Origin: Atriophallophorus winterbourni
Lineage: Eukaryota > Platyhelminthes > Trematoda > Plagiorchiida > Microphallidae
Length of the DNA stretch: 64,000 nt
Direction of reading: 5' to 3'
Assembly: GCA_013407085.1 (NCBI GenBank)
Contig: JACCGJ010008613.1
Coordinates: forward strand, 120,149 to 184,148
Program-made: the position numbers and the translations under genes
The notes under the pieces: generated by a model
Database searches by the model: none
Told to the model about the DNA's origin: nothing
What the model saw: the letters and a program-made list of their open reading frames with translations, nothing else
Shown here: in pieces, positions 24,991-37,178 of the stretch
Layout: every line of letters begins with the position of its first letter
Position numbering within the stretch: position 1 is the stretch's first letter

Positions 24991-26095
24991 TATATACCAC
25001 GTCATGATCGTTGAATCAGACAGTCGATTGTTAACCCGTCATTGTCGAGGAACAGGCATTATTAAAAAATGTTAAACTGAGGTACTGTTTATCCATACGG
25101 GATCACGCGGCATTTTATGAGCATTAGGTCATTATTGAATACGGCAACGTGCCATGTGGTATGATATAAATAGATTGCCGTCGAGGGGTCTCATCAAGTA
25201 GTGTAGGGGAGATAGTCAAACTGACGCCCAATTGATATCGTATCCTCGTCTCATATTAGGGCCCTCGGCACCACTTAAAAGTTCTATTACTCACGGTAGT
25301 TTGCAGTGGAAAGTTTTTCTATGAAGTGCATCATTGTTTTGTGCAGTTACACTGTGAATACTCACGTCGGGTAATCTGGAGCTGTGTGGCCTATTTTATT
25401 CAAGCAAACGTGAGGCTGTATAAACCTGTTTATAAAAACGTTTGCTACACTCTGCAAGTTTTAACCTCATTGGACCACAATGAGAAGAGTGTTCAGTGTG
25501 ATAAGGAGATTTGCCAATATATGATAGACGAGTGTTTTATTCTTTGCCATGTACGTAATGAACACGTTGACCAAATAGCGTTCCCTTGTGACAGAAACCG
25601 CAGAGGACCACCTGGGTCTCAGTGATCTAATAAGGAAAAATGTAATATATTGGTTCCATGCATTGACGACGAAAATGATTCGCATGGTAGAAACGAAAGA
25701 TTGAATGCAAGGTGAGTACCGTTTATCGCGGAAATCCGAACAAGAAGAGACCGGATTTAAGTCAGAAGCAAGTCAATGCCCTTGGCGTTGCACTATGGAT
25801 ACTAATTACCTATTTATTGCTTTCGATTGCCGTGCTTTAATTGCAAATTTAACCGACGCTTAGTTAAACGCAACGCTCTTATGATAATCTTTCGTTGAAT
25901 GATCATTCCAGGACTCTGTGTGTGTGCAAAAGGCAACCCGTCGTTGACCTTAGATTTTAGTTGACGTAAATGTTATTTCACAATGGTATACGCCCTGGTA
26001 ATAGCGCGTCATTCTATCCCTTCCATGTTTAAGGATTCCCTCTTCGTAGCAAATCGTACCCAAGTCGTTCACCATTTCAAAGCAGTTGTTGTTGG
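24991..26095. other. Gene-free stretch
   Basis: A 99-residue plus ORF (25326-25625) and its shadow have no recognisable domain. The end of this stretch (about 25950-26095) is probably 3' UTR of the adjoining family B LINE. Confidence 0.25.
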
Positions 26096-26400
26096 CCTCT
26101 GTCGGTCGATGTCGACCATGGATGTACATCACAATCGCATGAATTTCATGTTTTGCAGCTTTTTGAATGACTAAACAGTCCGATTCGGGTGGAACAATCT
26201 CTCCCGCAGAGCTTGCAATGATAGTCAGAACTCTGTTGCATTGCATCACTTGCACGCCGGCGGCGTGATCTGCGTTCAGCAGCCAATAGCTGTATCTGCT
26301 CCTTCCCGGCTTGCAGACGACGCTTTACACAATGCCTCCAAAGTGAGCGGTCAAGAGCAAGTTCTTCCCAGCTCGCTTTCAAATCTCTTTTGAAGTATCC
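26096..26400 (-). mobile_element. 3' end of zinc-finger LINE family B
   Basis: Minus frame ends with EELALDRSLWRHCVKRRLQA, a basic stretch, and the terminal zinc knuckle DYHCKLCGRDC then RIGLFSHSKSC. This is the clearest C-terminus of the family in the window. It stops abruptly at about 26400, where a hammerhead unit begins. The endonuclease of the same family lies 0.85 kb further on (27.25-27.85 kb), so both may be parts of one interrupted and internally deleted copy. Confidence 0.8.
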
Positions 26401-26429
26401 ATACGGAAAAACTATTAAAATGTGTGAGT

Positions 26430-26700
26430 AATAGCTGTGTAGATCACACTGATGAAAAAGACGTGGCTTATGTTTTGCCTTGCTCACTACAATACAGAAA
26501 GTTCTTCTAGGTGTGGTTCTGTTTCCATTTCTACAAATTTTTTGTTTATACAAGTTTAACTTTGTTTACCGCTTTTCCACTGTTTCAAGGCTCACTGAAC
26601 CTAATCTTACTGTCCCCACTTGATGACGGCAAACAGCCAGAAACCGGTAGTGGAGTGTAATTTCAGGGGATAAGAGCAACACAATACACTATTTGTTCAT
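26430..26700 (+). repeat. Hammerhead unit, family 1, mutated core
   Basis: Contains actttgtttaccgctttt, ccactgtttcaaggctcactg and cttactgtccccac shared with the 50.5 kb units. It then reads TTGATGA, CGGC, AAACA, GCC, A, GAAAC, CGG, TA, GTGG (26619-26653). Stem I (CCAC/GTGG) pairs, but C3 is T and the first stem II pair is lost, so it should be inactive. Confidence 0.55.
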
Positions 26701-27244
26701 GCTTGTTCAAAATCGCTTGTCTTTTAATGTCCACAAAATGCGCATGGAATTTGTGTCTAGTAACATCTGCAGTGAGCGAAGCACTAAAAGCAACTTCTAA
26801 AAATTGTCAAGCGCATTGATTTTATTAGTGATAAACTATTATACTACCGATGAGATATTTTCACGCTGGAAAACCTATAAACCAAACGAATCCATAGTAT
26901 GGCGAGGTATACAGAGTAAGATTGTATAATCTTCCAAGACCAGATGGGAACAATCACACCACATGATTCCTCATGTCTTACGTGAGCTGTAAATCGTATG
27001 TTTTTTCAGGTAAGGCGATCCAAGTGGAACAAATTCTATTCGGAAAAATCTAGGGTGAATATTGTTTTCTCGGTCATAAATAGTTTCTTTGGAACGCCTT
27101 TCCTGTATTAGTGCGCCTAACAACAATACGATCAAGCTGATGCCAATGCTTAGTGAGAGGATGTGTCCCAGAGACTTTATGCTGTGGTTTTGTTTGAAAG
27201 AAAGTGTTACTAACACAAAGACTGAACTGTGCGCACATTTCTAA

Positions 27245-28260
27245 AAGGCGTTATCCATTTTCTTTGGTTTTACCTAAACCGTACCTCCCGAGACAGTCTT
27301 GCCAAGTCTCGTAATCTGCACCAACTCTGGCATTGAAATCACCAAATACCACTACACAGTTTTTGTGGCACTTTTAAGAGGACTGTTGTGAGATTATGAT
27401 AAAAAGCGTCTAATTCAACTGGGGTTGCTGAGAGCTTCTGTGCATAAACGTTGACCAACGTAATGGTATCCGTATTACACTTCAGATTTAGAGTCCAAAT
27501 CCGTTCGCTCCCGCTGCTGCTAAGTTCTGTTGCTTTTAGTAGGTCGTTTTGGAAGATAAACTCAACTCCATGCAGTCGAGGCTAATCGGAACCCCTTCTT
27601 TTCCAAAAATTGTAATCTCTTTCTGTAAGTATACCAGTGTCTGGTAATCACGTCTCTTGCAGGGCAGCCACGTCGACATTAAGTCTCTTTAGCTCATTGT
27701 TAATCACAGCAGATTTTCTTACGCCTCTGATATTCGAGACGTCGTCATGAAATCCAGGAAGCATGGACCGGACGTTCCAGTTTCCCAGTTTCAGAACTGA
27801 CCTTTGTTGTTTAGTAATGCGTTCCGCTGCTGCGGAAAAATATAGTCAGCTTGTCAGTTAATTCCTAATCCCCATGCACCAAATGAGGGTAGCATATCGT
27901 GGCTAGACGCTACCTTATTGATCGAGGGCTGCCCAGATTGAGGCGGGCGGTAACCGTCCAATGAGACTTGAAGATATCTTCTACCGTCGAAAGCAGTTTC
28001 AGGCGCTGAGTTCTACGCCAGTCGACCCTTCTACTAGGTGGACCGCCTCCATGGACTTACGAGCTCCACCTTCCCAAAGAAAGCTGATATTGATGCGCCA
28101 GTCAGCCGTCTTTGCCCTTTCTCCTGTCAGTAGAAACAGTTCCGCCTTCTCACGTAGGACCACGCGTGGAGGCGATGAGTTGGACTTGGTTGTCATGAGA
28201 CGCGCAGCCTCAGAGCATTTTGGATTTGGGAGCTTGTCCTTAAAACCGCCAAGACCGTGA
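27245..28260 (-). mobile_element. 5' part of zinc-finger LINE family B: 5' region and endonuclease
   Basis: The minus strand at 27830-27250 encodes an apurinic-type endonuclease with LGNWNVRSMLPGF, VAALQET, TLVNVYAQ and, after a frameshift, GDFNARVGADYETWQDCLG. Upstream on that strand (27850-28260) is non-coding or poorly coding sequence that also occurs, in the other orientation, at about 61.55-61.70 kb. It is therefore probably the LINE 5' region. Stops and frameshifts show it is dead. RT is missing between here and 26.4 kb. Confidence 0.75.
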
Positions 28261-28514
28261 CAACCTTGGAACCATGAGGACATGGTAAATAAAGTTTTAA
28301 CCTTGAATCCACTGTTGACTAAGCTTGGCACGGCCAATCTGTTTAAATAGATGTCCACACACGTGGCCGTGAGCAAATCTATAGGCTTGAGCCCAAAATC
28401 CATATTTACATGTGTTTCTATCACACAGCTCGGCCAGTTTGCCTTGAAATAGTGGATGAATGGCAAACAAAGTTTGAATGTTCACGTTTTAAGGCATGCA
28501 GATTCTGATCGCGC

Positions 28515-28770
28515 AGTTTGCACCTAATAAGTCAAATATCACGAAACCGGTCGTGGTAAGTGTGTGCGTTGGGGGGGGGTATGGAAATGCGTGAAAATAT
28601 CATCAACATGTATATGAACATATGAGATTGAACAAGTTAGTCGTTCCAACCTTATCAAATATGGCATAAAAATGCAACTTGTTTACCTTTTTTCCTGATC
28701 ATACTGTCCCCAACCAATGAGTGCGAACAAAGCGAAACCTGTTGTGGGGTATGTGATGGAAAGACACGAG
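28515..28770 (+). repeat. Two degenerate hammerhead units in tandem (family 1)
   Basis: The first has CTAATAAG and CACGAAACC, then GGTCGTGG (28521-28560). The second has actgtcccc, CCAATGAG, TGC, GAACA, AAG, CGAAAC, CTG, TTGTGG (28703-28748). Their GAAAC positions are 191 bp apart on the same strand, suggesting an old tandem dimer. Core positions are mutated in both. Confidence 0.5.
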
Positions 28771-31700
28771 AATATGGTTAGTTTCTTAAAGTTGCTGTGT
28801 TTAAACCAAAGCACATTGGCATTTATACATAATTTAACATGTTGACCAAACAAGCCTTATCTAACAGCAGCCTCAAAGTTTAAAATTTGTTTACGATTTC
28901 TCCATCGATCGTGATATTTGCAAGTGGGATAAGAACGCATAAAGATACGGATGCGTACCTATTCTTTCTCTCGCATTTCCTACACTCAATTTACGCTCGG
29001 GTTTAAGTGGTTCACCTCCATCAGATGTGTTTCGGTCGAGCGAAACAAAAGATTCAGTTTACAAATTTTATGAAAATTTTTGATTGAACATTTTTCCAAA
29101 ATATCAGTTTTAAAATTATGTAAATGTCTTTTGAACATTTGTTTCATCGCAAATCAACTTTTAAATACAACACACAACATCTCGCGTTGCACAGAACGAA
29201 GATTGATCCGTTGAAAATTCATCGAATACACTCATTATACTGCTAAATAGTTTCCATCCAGGTGCTTCAGCCTTTAGATTGCAAATGATCGTTTGTTGAA
29301 CGGATTTCAACAATATGCCACCTGTTTCTAAGTGAATTCAACACAAAGTTGAAAATTTAGGTGATAAACAATAGCTCTTTGTTCCCAATAAACGTTCATG
29401 GAGCGTTCTTGTTGTTCCACTCATAATCAAACAATAACGGCGTTAGCAGGATTTGGGCCGAAGAAATCGACAGACAAATTTACTTAGGAAAAGTATAATT
29501 TTACTACACGTGAAAGGTGTTCAGTTACCAGTACCCATCAGACATTAATAAACTTTAATTTTCAGTCATCATTCCTATCGATCCTGCTATTATAATCGAT
29601 GTTAGTCCGTTTTCATCGAAATATTCTACATGGTCTCTTTGTTTGAAATCCGAAAATGTCATAGTAAATATGTGTCTGTCACTTAATCCTTACTAAAAAA
29701 TCAAAATGATTTCACAGCTACCGGAATTGTATACATCATTCTGTGATTTTGGATCATTGTAAGAATGAATGTACAATGAGCAAAAGCGTTTTCAATCACT
29801 TGTGAGTTTTGTGAATTTTCGCTTAAAATATTTACTTAAATCTTTAGGTTTGGATACTTATATTTCCTATAATTAGTAAAACAGCAGCTTACCAAAATAA
29901 TGATAATGATTATATATTTAAGGGTCAGAAAATTTCACTAAAGTAAATCCAGTAGGCGTACACGAACGAAAAGTCAATTTTATCGATCGCATTATTCGCA
30001 CAACAAAACCGATATTTGTTTGGCGCAGGTAGTGCTTCGGAAAAGAAATCAATTTTCAGCGTGCGACCTCTACTAATCGGAACATACAGTTATCAGATAA
30101 ATACATAATTCTCAAGATCGATAGAGCAGATAATAATATAATAATATACGGAGGGTGCATTTTTTAAACAGCATTTAGCCGGGAACCGTTTGTGGTGTGT
30201 AAGTGCAATTATCCTTTATTATCTCTTGAGCGCTTTACTCTGCATCACTCTGTTATCCTGCTTTTAAACGCCGTGTTTCATTATGAAACGCTGCTCAACC
30301 ATTGCTTCAACGTATAAAATTGAGTCATTCAAATTCCATACACGATCATATGAGTCGATTATACGAAAAGGCACACAGATTTCAATGTTTGTTAGATTAC
30401 ATAATGGTTTGACTACAGAAATAACTTTCAATACGTGTGACCTCATGAATACTCAAGCAGAAAACAGCGGCCAAACCATCTTTTAGCTTATCTATATATA
30501 GATTTCATTGTTCTGAAATGCACTCCTAAATTAAAAAAGACGTGAAAACATCACAACTATAATGTTGACCATTTCCGCAGCAAATACACTTGATAGTAAG
30601 CTAGAAGCATGCATGGAATTTGTGAAATCTGTGAATCTTGTCACATTCAATGCGTCCAGGCGAAATGAAGGAGTTTAAAATATTGATTTTTTAAAGTGTT
30701 TGATCGATTACGAATTCAAATATTTCCGATTTCACGTTACCAATCACGAATTCCCTACAGTTCTATTTAATTTATTAATGTCTCGGTAGGAAATTATTAT
30801 TTTGGTAAAAACTTGATTGCCTGAATTGAATAACTGGCAAAATGTCCGTTGATGATAAGAGAAAAATGGAGGATAAAAATGTTATGGAACGATCAACTCT
30901 GTCATTCTATTACTGTTTCTAGACTCATAACAATAAATCTCGCTGTTTCTGCCGAGTTCCAACCGCAATCCATCGATATTGGAGTTGAAACATGTAATCA
31001 AACTTGAGTCTTAGCAACCTAAATTTAGGTTGTTCACCTAGACTTTTGAAATTCCTAACTATATTTTTTCTATCTATCTCTATTTTAATTAATGAAGGTT
31101 TACCAATCGACAATCAATATTTCAAATGTACAATTAATGTTACCAAATGGCCATTGATCGATAATTTTTTCTCAATACGAAACCATCAGTTAAACATAGG
31201 GAAAATGGGGCTATAAAACCGACGCAAATAACAACAACACAGCTGAAGCGATGGCTTTTTTCAACGTAAATTACTATAACAAACACAATTGTTGATATCT
31301 ATGTTAAACGTATTGATTGGAAATGCACTCCCCAGAGCAACAGACGAAACTAAAATTAGGCAACCGATCTAGTCAAACATAGGAATTGATAAACCGTTAG
31401 CTAACAATGGTTGATCCTATAAAATAGTAACGACTGTTTTCAAAGCATGGGCCTTGCTTGATATAGTAAGTTATGGGGCAACAGCAACAACAATAAAACT
31501 GTGAAACAGAGAAAAAGAAGTGACTATTCCGTAGATACTCACATTAAAGATAGCCAGCTTTGTTTTCAACATTGCAAAAAGTATGATCATAAAAAAATAA
31601 AATTTACGACAAAAAATCTATAAGGTTGAAAAATATTCACGTTCAGTTAGGTGAGAGACAACACGAGAATTCTAAAAAAGAAGGTTTTGCAATTACAGGA

Positions 31701-32350
31701 TTTGCGGTTATTTTTCTAAACGAATAGTTCGGAAAAAATATCTTGCGCAAAAAACAAGTGTGAACTGCATTGCGTTCAAATATAGTAAGCGTTTCTGACA
31801 AAAATAAAAAAGTTCAATCGTTATACAATAACTCACAAACCAACAGCTTGAAGATATTTCAAAATTCTTGACCTCAAGATTTCATGCCAGGAATTTTTTT
31901 CAAAATATTTAGGTTACACGTTTGGTGCAGATGGTGTGTGGGCGGTGTGGTTCATGATGGCGACAACTAATAATGTTATTGTTGTTTATGACTTTTTTCT
32001 CTTCATTCAGGGTAATAGATTACGGAAATTGGGCAAAACTATCCGCCGTACTATCCGAGGAGAGAATCATCCGTCGTATTAACATTACAAAATCGCAAAC
32101 TGAATTCATTGTTTTTAATTTACATACTACTTGTAAGTAACAACTACATGTAAATCTATAATTAGGACCGCACCGATTCGACAATGGGCAATCAATTATT
32201 TCAGACTTGTGTATACGTAGATTGCTCCACAAATTTAATGAAAGATATCATTTAGCCTACAAGTTTAATAGCTTACTTTGGTGTTATCATCATGAATTGG
32301 TGGCAAGATTTCATCTAATGTATTTACGCCAAGTTGCCGTAGTTATATAT
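28771..32350. other. AT-rich gene-free stretch
   Basis: About 3.6 kb with dense stops in all frames, no recognised element, and no splice-flanked open block. Includes an AT microsatellite-like patch (aataatataataatatac) near 30.13 kb. Confidence 0.35.
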
Positions 32351-32370
32351 TTGAAACTTCCTTTCATCCA

Positions 32371-32607
32371 TAATCATGAAAATAAAGTTAGCAATGAATC
32401 GGTTATAGTAAGTTTTTGGTAACGTTTCGCTTTTGAACACAGAAGCTTCGTCAGACCAAGGGTGTCGGTACGAACAGTGTTCAGGTTTAAATGGCATTCT
32501 CTTGACCAATCCTGAGTTCACTAAGCTAGGCAGGGGAGATCAAGATTATTGATCACCCCTCCTAATTCATGATTAAGGACTCCCGATCGGTCTCGAATAT
32601 TTTCAAA
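32371..32607 (-). mobile_element. Family C retroelement with 13-bp TSD and internal inversion
   Basis: The insert is bounded by TTCCTTTCATCCA at 32358-32370 and 32608-32620. Its right 29 bp (cccgatcggtctcgaatatt onward) run in the same direction as the 19 kb copy. The rest, with the hairpin cttcgtcagacc and gtttcgc, is reverse-complemented relative to that copy. Strand is given for the hairpin part. This arrangement is expected from twin-priming at insertion. Confidence 0.75.
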
Positions 32608-33044
32608 TTCCTTTCATCCAATTTCCACGAGAATGTCTCTATTTCCATCTGCTCAGCCTCTATTTAATCTTTTCGATACAAAACAACTTATTTTTGTCTT
32701 CTCGATTTTACATCCATGGCACGTTATTGACAGTTCGCTCATTACAAATCTAAATTGTTTTAGATTGAGATGTTCCAAACCGCGATATATCTGCATTTTG
32801 TAACGTGGTTCAACTAGAAGCTAAAAACAGATGAAACTTGAGGGAAGTTTTAAAATTTTGTGACACTTTCAAAATTTTTTGTCGCTCTTTTGACTTGCTC
32901 AAGACCGACATCATTGCGAAGACCTTCGTCTGCTGCACCAAACATGTCGTATTTTGGTATAAGATCAGATCTACGTTCATCAGGACTGTTTCACTTGATA
33001 ACTCGCATCCAATACTTCAAAGAAATTTGAGTGCAATCGGTTAG

Positions 33045-33110
33045 AGCAGTTTTTAGGTAAACTTTCACTTCTGACACAGAAGCTTCGTTAGACCAAGGGT
33101 GATATTCAGG
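33045..33110 (-). repeat. Fragment of family C around the hammerhead-like hairpin
   Basis: The reverse complement reads CCTTGGT, CTAACGA, A, GCTTCTG, TGT, CAGAAGT, GAAAG, TTTACC. It is the same fold as at 19.09 kb with three core changes. Confidence 0.6.
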
Positions 33111-33329
33111 ACAGAGAACATGATTGCACTTGAACGTTTTGCATTATGTAAACACGATCGGTCACAAACATATTCCAATCGATTGTCGCATCCAATACGT
33201 TGCGGTACGTTCCCACACGAACCACACAAATTTCACATCGGAAGGTTAATCGACCGACACGCGCCTGGCTGTTTTCGTGCTGTTTTCGCACTCAGTGAGC
33301 TGACCACATTGACCTCAACTGCCATGGAT

Positions 33330-36300
33330 GCAAGACACGAGGAAACTACCAGTGATTTGTCTAGAAATTGCAAAAACGCTGAAAGTCGGATATCGAAAGT
33401 AATCATGTTTTATATGTGCTCTACTAAAATACACACTCAAAATGTAGTTTGTTTATTAATAATGCTGAACTTCCTGGTGTCAGCTATGTGTGCAATGTCT
33501 GTATGACAAAGCCCTCAAATGGCGCCAAGACCAATGTATCACAATCTGGAAAGCTAGAAGATCAGATCAAATAGTTAGAGAACTGTTCTCGGAAATTCCG
33601 GAAACATTGAAGTCGATAGTACATACCCAGAATTATTCACTAGCCTAGTAATGCAAACACATGCTGGACTCAGACATTAGGCAGATTGAAAAGTCTAAAG
33701 GGTGTCTACTGACTGTCCATCAGCAGAATTCTGTTACCTCCAAAATAATATTGAATTATTTTTTTGGGAAACTCAGTGTGTTCTGCACCAATATACCGGA
33801 GACATCAGGGACACTTTTCTCAAGTGGACGAACTCACGACATTGAGTCATGTTACCAGCTGTGTTCAATGATGGCTATGAGCTCGATTCCGCCTGATTTA
33901 ATAACCTGCCTTAGCCGGCACCCAAATTCTACTCATCTTGACGAACCGCGTTTACTGAGGATAACTCTTAAAAACCAGAACGAGATTGAAGACGTTCTTT
34001 TAAACTCTTATTTGCTTTGTATATGACCACAGACTAAATATCGAATACATGCTGATATTACGTAGTGGGAGAGAAAATGTAATTTAAACAATCCGGATAA
34101 ATCTGTCCAACGCAGCGTAGTTCTCCTTGATGTTCCCGTACTCACTAACACTGCTTCGGGAAGTGAAATACAGCACCACGATTACAAATAGTGGCTCTAC
34201 GTTGTCAACAGCATACGAGCTCGCGAGTCAGTCGTGGTGGACACTTTTAGAATACCTCGGTTACCAAACTATAAAGGTGACTGGCTAAAACCTCTGAAAA
34301 TAACGATATGATCAATCAACTAGCGAATCATAGGCATTCAAGGTAATTCGAGGTTATTCAAGGTAATTAACGGTTGTTAATGGTCTAAAATGCAACATGC
34401 TTAACAACAACCATCAGATGGTAAAATTGAAATGTGAGTGTATGAACAAGATAAGGAATTAGATTGAGCAGTATATAAGTGTTTGGGAAACGAATAATTT
34501 AATAACAATTCGTATAATTTCGTTTTAAAGTCATGCAAGCTAGTAGAGTGAGCAACGGTTGAGGGCAAACTGTTCCAAGTTAAACAGACACAGACAGAGT
34601 TAAAATAACTTCTACAGTTCAAGCGGGATTGGGTTACCAGCAGCGCATATTCATGGGTCCGAAAATTTCTCGTATCCGTTCGCGTGAATAAATCATGTAA
34701 GTGATAGTTTGGGGTATGGAATATTTTGTAAAGTAGGATAAGGTCTTCACTGATTCATTGATACGGAAAGTCGAACAGATTCAGTTTAGCTATCCTTTCT
34801 TTATAAGGCTTGTTTCGGATGCTGAGAACTAGTTTTGTTGAGGGGTGATAGATTCACTGCATAAGTTCAACATGCTTCTTGAGCCACGGAGACCTTCTTG
34901 AGCACACCGGATTCCATGACTGGTATCAAATATGTATTAATGATCCTTGGGAATATCTTGGGCGAAAATTCCCCAAATACCCGTTTGAGTAGATTTAGGA
35001 CGCGTGTTGCTTTTTTTAAAAGGCACTATTAGATTGAAGTGATGTTTTTAAACTGGAACATATCCAGACACCCACATCTTTTTCTTCACTGTATTTTTCA
35101 AGGACATGTGAACCTATATGATATGTGAACTCTACTCGATTCCCCACATTCATGATCCTGCATTTGACGAAGTTAAACGGCAGTTTGTTCTTCAACGACC
35201 AGCTGTAAAGCGTGTACAAATCACTTTGTAATAGCTTTCGATACACACAATATAAATTTCAGTGATTCGAACCGCATTGCACAACCCTGACAGATTACAT
35301 CGTCAAAATTATACAATTAAATTCCAACTATGTCCCGAAACATAATAGCAAAGTACCCCACTTCAGAATTCGCAGAAAATTGTTGACAAAGCGAAATTTG
35401 GCATGGGCTATTCACAGGGTTGCCAGAACTGATTCGACCTGAGTAAACTTTCACAAATTTCGGAATCTAGTCGCAGATCTCATTCGGGAATTACTTTGAA
35501 TTTGAATTTGAATTGGAAGGTAAACAATATCACGCGGTTTAGCTGGTAGTAAGTATGCAACGAAATTCCAAACTGCTATATCGTGTTGTCAACAACATGC
35601 CTAAGCTGAAACCCGGTGATTTTCCGATCATGACAGATGACGGAATAACTCATTCTGTCCTGGAAACCACTAACGCTCAAACTAGTTTTTATTCACGAGT
35701 TTTCAACCCCAAGAATGTATTAATTCCGTCGGATTGTCAGCACAAATTGTACCGGAGACAACAAGCGATATCTCTATTAATTCTGAAATAGTGCGGCACA
35801 TCTTACACAGGTTGAATGTCAACAAGACCCCGTGATCTGACCGAATTACCCCTGCAATCCTAAATTTATGCGGTAGTCATTTATATGGACCACTTCGTGA
35901 TTTATTTATTAGCTGTTTAAGGGAGGTGTTGTACCGGCTGACTGAAAGAGAGGAATCATAACACCAAAATACACAGGTGGAATCCTTGCTGACCCAGCAG
36001 ATTACTGTCCTGCTACACCCTTTCCATTGATCTCCAAAGTTATGGAGCGAATTGGGTGCGTGAGGATTGTGAATCATCCCTCAACCAAATCCTCGTTGTA
36101 CAGAAATCAAGCTTGATTCCGGAAGTCTCGTTCTTGTTTGACTAACCTACTGGAGACAATAAACGACTAGACGCGGGCAGTGGATGATGGTGGTTGCGTG
36201 CATGCGTGATTTTTGGACATATCAAAGGCGTTTGATCACGTGGACCATTCTATACTCCTGAGTAAGCTGCAAGTGGTTGGTATTAATTGGTGTGTCTGGG

Positions 36301-37178
36301 AAACTACCTTCGTGGTCGCAAGGCAAGTGTATGTATCGATGGTGTGATGTCTAGGGACATCGAAGCCACTAGCAGCGTCGCACAATGTTCGACACTTGGT
36401 TCGGTTCTCTTTTTGGTATACATCAATGAACTTTCAAAACTCGTTACAGCCAAAATCGTTCTTTTTGCGAATGATGCTATACTTTGGATGCTAATCAAGT
36501 AAAGCGTGGACTGTTTGCACCTACAGAGCTATTTTGATATAATCAGCAGCTGGTCAGCGAAGAACAAGCTTCCATATAACTTAAGAACGTGCACAATGTC
36601 GCAGATAGGTAAAAATGTCCTATTCTCCTTCAAACTTGGATCCCAACAACTGGAATGGACAACAGAAGAAAAGGATCACAATCGATTAGTGGAAGCCTGA
36701 AGAAAAGTATGCAATGTGAAGCCGAGTACAACCGAGCTAGCCGCGTGCTAGGTACGCTTCGTCGTATTTTTGGACGTTTTTCCGTTGAAGCATACGCCAT
36801 GCTCCTGAATACTTATATTAACCTAGTGTATGATTACTCAACGCAAGCTTAGGTGCCATGGATACAAAAGGATAACAAGATGCTCCAGAGGATTTATCAC
36901 AGCGCAACTGTGGGCTGTCTCCGCGAGCTCACATATGAGGATCGACTGGTACATCTTAATTTGGATACACTGCCTCACAGACGGATTCGATTGGATATAA
37001 TCCTCACCAATAAATACTGAACTCGAAGATTTATCCTCTGAGGAATCTATTCCGCCTCTTGTCAAGCCACACCACACGCATTCACACATTGACATAAGAT
37101 ATTCCACATTCTCACAGGAACTGCGGTCGGTCCTTCAATTCGGTGCATGTTTGTTTCTTATGGAACTCCTTGCCGTTG
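33330..37178 (+). mobile_element. Decayed CR1-like LINE, host of a nested insertion
   Basis: Pieces in plus-strand order. A PHD-like ORF1 finger (about 33350-33510, FPGVSYVCNVC). The ORF1 C-terminal region (33661-34026, PRLLRITLKNQNEIED). After an inserted minus element, the linker before RT (35290-35700, KRNLAWAIHRVARTDS and KLLYRVVNN). RT in broken frames (35820-36700) with ISKAFDHVDHS and GSVLFLVYINELS. The post-RT region LGTLRRIFGRFS (36745-36790), then to LWNSLP near 37170. The RT active-site segment reads LFANDA (36459-36476) instead of FADD, so the catalytic Asp pair is broken. The endonuclease is missing. It ends where a family B LINE begins. Confidence 0.8.
34325..35250 (-). mobile_element. 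CR1-like LINE 3' fragment nested in the plus-strand LINE
   Basis: The minus strand encodes the RT thumb region (35246-35016, LYSWSLKNKLPFNF and EEKDVGVWICSSL) and the C-terminal block (34622-34401, SYFNSVCVCLTWNSLPS). Both are homologous to the copy at 44.4-45.7 kb. Its 3' end carries imperfect repeats of attcaagg and ggtaattc (34335-34370), the short tandem tail typical of CR1. It separates ORF1 from RT of the surrounding element and so inserted later. Confidence 0.8.

Noticed and set aside
27961..28485. 155-codon minus ORF as a gene
   Set aside because: Overlaps the probable 5' region of the family B LINE, part of which is repeated at 61.55-61.70 kb; no recognisable protein.
29000..29050. 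gagcgaaacaaaa near atcagatg as a hammerhead
   Set aside because: No CTGANGA in correct spacing and no stems.
33255..33300. Another family 1 hammerhead (minus strand, gtgctgttttcgcactc)
   Set aside because: Only the stem II region is similar; CTGATGA and GAAAC are both disrupted and no stem I is found. Possibly a remnant, not supportable as a feature.
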